DNA of 64,000 bases, from positions 5,247,026 through 5,311,025 of the forward strand of contig NZ_CP113797.1 of assembly GCF_026802175.1 (NCBI RefSeq), given 5' to 3'. The DNA is from Thermocoleostomius sinensis A174 (GTDB taxonomy: Bacteria > Cyanobacteriota > Cyanobacteriia > Elainellales > Elainellaceae). A program made the translations under genes and the position numbers. The notes under the pieces are model-generated. The model was given only the letters and a program-made list of their open reading frames with translations. It did no database searches and was not told the DNA's origin. Below are positions 61,695 to 64,000 of this stretch, one piece after another; position 1 is the stretch's first letter; each line of letters begins with the position of its first letter.

Positions 61695-61985
61695 TCAGGA
61701 TCGACGACTAGGTTCACCTGTAAACGGTTGCACCCCCGTCGTTGGATAGTCGTCATGACTAGGGGAAAAAATTCCTAGTACAGCCTCTGCCAGTGCACTA
61801 AAAAAACCAGGTGTTCGCTTGAGTTCTGTTAATGCTTCTTCAACATGTTCTGAAGAAAACTCAAATCCTTCTTCTTGCCCAACGTTTGCCAGTTCCCCCT
61901 CATTTGTTACACGTTGTAATTTGTCCTTCAATTGTTCGTCCTCAGCGGCTGCGACGAGGAATTCAAACACATTTTCCTTAGACAT
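61695..61985 (-). CDS. Nif11-family leader-type peptide
   Basis: The 96-residue product starts MSKENVFEFLVAAAEDEQLKDKLQ and has NVGQEEGFEFSSEHVEEAL, the Nif11 leader fold found at the start of many RiPP precursors. The expected double Gly or Cys-rich core is missing; the end is GIFSPSHDDYPTTGVQPF. It may therefore be one of the many Nif11 proteins without peptide maturation. No modification enzyme is adjacent. A terminator follows. Confidence 0.83.
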   Translation of the reverse strand: MSKENVFEFLVAAAEDEQLKDKLQRVTNEGELANVGQEEGFEFSSEHVEEALTELKRTPGFFSALAEAVLGIFSPSHDDYPTTGVQPFTGEPSRRS

Positions 61986-62108
61986 AGTGATTTCTATAAA
62001 TTAAGGTACAAAGTTGGATTCGTAATTCCACAATACCTTGAACATCTTTGAGTGGTTCAACTTTGTTCATGAAGCTACACGCTGATGGTGAAGAGATCAG
62101 AAAAGCCC

Positions 62109-64000
62109 CTATAGCCAGTTACCAATCAAAATAAAAGCTGACCAGAAAGCTGGATGAGCCGTCCTTCCACTCGATTGAAGCAGAGACAATTGGGCCGATC
62201 GCAGTGCCTCAGCTTTAGTGGTGGTTGTGCTTGCTAAATTTTGATAGAACTGTGTCACCAATTGTGTGGTTGCCGGATCGTTAACGGACCATAGAGACGC
62301 TAAAACACTGCGCGCGCCTGCTTGGGCAGCAATACCAGCCAAACCAAGGGCCGCTCGATCGTCTCCTGCCGCCGTTTGACAAGCACTGAGCACCAACAAA
62401 TCAACTGGACTACGAGCGCTAATCTGACGAATAATGTCATCGAGGTCATTAATTGTCAGCTTTTGTGTGCTACTACGAGGATCATATCCTGTAACCAAGA
62501 AAGCGTTCTCTGCTTCTGCACTAAATTGTCCGTGGGTGGCGATGTGAATAATCGGAAAAGTATCAGTGTCTAGTTGCTGCTGTAAGCGATCGCGGGTAAA
62601 CTCCTGATTCAATAAACCCAAACTATCGGGCAAAGTTGTTTTAATGGCAGCAATTTCTGCATCGACATAGGCAAGTTCTGGAAAGCGCCGACCGTCCACC
62701 GTCGCACTCTCCGTTAACCCCAGTGCCAAGGCCCGCAACTCTTGGCGACCAATGGGCTGAAAATCTGTTAGTGTTAAGCTAGGTGTGGTGGCAATTGCAT
62801 AGCGCTCAATCAAAAACTGGTTGCCATCATAGAGAGCCGCCATGGGCACGCTACGAAAAATGCCATCTTGAACAAACACTAAGGTAGTAATTCCCTGATT
62901 ATCCAAGAGGGGAACAAACGGACGAATAATCCAGTTATATATGCGCTGGGCTTGTTCCGGTCGATATCCTGCCAAGGTTGCACCAGGAATGGCATCGCGA
63001 ACTCGTTCCAAACTACGACGATATTGATTGATTTCCTCAGTCAATGCATCGCGGCTAACAAAGTTATCATTGTCATCTTTAATCCATTCAAATTGTTGTT
63101 GCAAGGATTGTTGATCACTACGAAAACTCATAATCACCGCTGCCTGATCGTCCAGAATAACTGTACTGAAAACGGCAGCCTGCGGATCGGTATCTGCTAA
63201 GTTGACTTCATCGGTCGTAACAGCCGTCAAGACGCAATCATTGCCAAAGTAATTTTGCAATTCAGCTAACTTTAAGGCATCCAGCGTATCGAGTGCTCGG
63301 TATAGATTGCGCTGACGATCGGTCAATTCTGTAATTACTACCGAAGGTTGTTCCTGGGTTAAGCGAAGTTCTACCAGTTCTCGATAAATGGGTTCAACCG
63401 TATCACGAAAATCAAAGCGAATTTCACGACTGGCAACTAGAATGTCATCTTGAATAGTATTGAGTGTCGCGATCGCTTCTTCATAGGCTTGAATGGCGAG
63501 ATCGGGCTTTTCTTGTTCCTTCGCTTTAAAAATGCGTCCGGCTTGCCATTGCCACAAATACAAACTATCTCTAGCCTGCAAGTCTTGATCGGCAGCCCAT
63601 TGTGCTTGTCGCGTCAGCGTCAGCGCCCGATCGTAATTTGCTTGGCATTCATAAATGTGTCCCAGTTCTCCCAAAGCAAACGATTCAGCCCGACGATTAT
63701 TAATCTGCTGGGCGATGGTGACGGCTTGTTCTAGCAACAATTCCGCTTGAGGATTGATGGTTTCATCGCACTGAGCAAAAGCAGAAACGGCTTCGGCTCC
63801 AGGAGCTAGCCGCAACAGCCGAGCCAAGTCGATCGCCGCGTAGACTTTCTCTTGCGAGCTAGATAAGTTCTGCCAGTGATCAAGAACCTGCTGCAAGGCT
63901 CGATCGCCTGCTGATTTGCCCTCTGTCCGATAAGCCGCTGGCACACTACTTAGCCGCAACCGCACTTGTCCGAGTCGATCATTGTGCGATTGTGCGACAT
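62109..64000 (-). CDS. CHAT-domain protein with TPR-like N-terminus, 5' end outside window
   Basis: The frame stays open to the window edge (AVAQSHNDRLGQ before the GTG at 63965), so the start lies beyond 64000. Helical repeats (about 70-200 of the visible part; SFALGELGHIYECQANYDRALTLTRQA) resemble TPRs. The C-terminal CHAT domain has the catalytic His in IIHIATHGQF and Cys in DLLVLSACQTAAG. CHAT proteases cleave partner proteins; some act in defence or cell-death systems. No gasdermin or CRISPR partner is seen in the visible part. Confidence 0.87.
   Translation of the reverse strand, partial: VAQSHNDRLGQVRLRLSSVPAAYRTEGKSAGDRALQQVLDHWQNLSSSQEKVYAAIDLARLLRLAPGAEAVSAFAQCDETINPQAELLLEQAVTIAQQINNRRAESFALGELGHIYECQANYDRALTLTRQAQWAADQDLQARDSLYLWQWQAGRIFKAKEQEKPDLAIQAYEEAIATLNTIQDDILVASREIRFDFRDTVEPIYRELVELRLTQEQPSVVITELTDRQRNLYRALDTLDALKLAELQNYFGNDCVLTAVTTDEVNLADTDPQAAVFSTVILDDQAAVIMSFRSDQQSLQQQFEWIKDDNDNFVSRDALTEEINQYRRSLERVRDAIPGATLAGYRPEQAQRIYNWIIRPFVPLLDNQGITTLVFVQDGIFRSVPMAALYDGNQFLIERYAIATTPSLTLTDFQPIGRQELRALALGLTESATVDGRRFPELAYVDAEIAAIKTTLPDSLGLLNQEFTRDRLQQQLDTDTFPIIHIATHGQFSAEAENAFLVTGYDPRSSTQKLTINDLDDIIRQISARSPVDLLVLSACQTAAGDDRAALGLAGIAAQAGARSVLASLWSVNDPATTQLVTQFYQNLASTTTTKAEALRSAQLSLLQSSGRTAHPAFWSAFILIGNWL

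Noticed and set aside
1..64000. tRNA, rRNA, CRISPR arrays and prophage genes
   Set aside because: No cloverleaf with TTCGA/TTCAA T-loop plus acceptor pairing, no regularly spaced direct repeats of 25-40 bp and no phage structural genes were seen by eye; a covariance-model scan could still find a missed tRNA.

Overview
The window comes from a cyanobacterium. The HIP1 octamer GCGATCGC recurs throughout. Several gene families are typical of or restricted to the phylum: CrtH carotene isomerase, DUF3122, a Tll0287-like heme protein, an RppA/RppB-type two-component pair and a giant PAS/GAF histidine kinase. IspF, DnaX and CrtH place it on a chromosome. A filamentous or mat-forming species is plausible from the large accessory content, but that is inference.

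Layout. 0-5 kb: two related small exported proteins flank an MprF-like lipid aminoacyltransferase that is split into two genes. 5-7 kb: an RppA/RppB-type two-component system on the minus strand. 7-10 kb: a CDF cation transporter, a Nudix-like protein, an Acr3-like carrier and a 4Fe-4S membrane protein. 10-28 kb: a large sulfide island with two different sulfide:quinone oxidoreductases, two persulfide dioxygenases, a BLH phosphatase-like protein, an MBL/rhodanese pair, a membrane rhodanese, a TauE/SafE exporter, cytochrome bd, a multicopper oxidase, two radical-SAM proteins and two ArsR-family regulators. Seven copies of one 16-bp operator-like palindrome lie in its promoter regions. The likely pathway is: sulfide oxidised by SQR to persulfide, persulfide split by the dioxygenases, sulfur passed by rhodanese domains, sulfite exported, and electrons drained by a sulfide-tolerant cytochrome bd.

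28-44 kb is mostly ordinary chromosome: a primase-like protein, a Ser/Thr kinase with a proline-rich tail, a Mn riboswitch with its GDT1 transporter, EamA, a phosphatase, IspF, PHP, two GNATs, ChrA, a polyamine-type binding protein and CrtH. 44-49 kb holds a bacteriocin export locus: HlyD adaptor, C39-peptidase ABC transporter and two tandem precursor genes. Their Arg-rich core peptides share the exact cysteine spacing C-x7-C-x12-C-x7-C. One precursor, at 48527-48703, is only 58 codons long.

49-51 kb is dnaX. 51.4-56.3 kb looks like an integrase-less cassette array: a broken BrnT with an intact antitoxin, VapBC, an AraC regulator, a SnoaL-like protein, a tandem rifampin ADP-ribosyltransferase and an ankyrin protein, separated by four attC-like sites of 87-89 bp. 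56.5-64 kb holds the 1467-residue histidine kinase, a small membrane protein, a Nif11-family peptide and a CHAT-domain protein cut by the window edge. I saw no tRNA, rRNA, CRISPR array, transposase or integrase.
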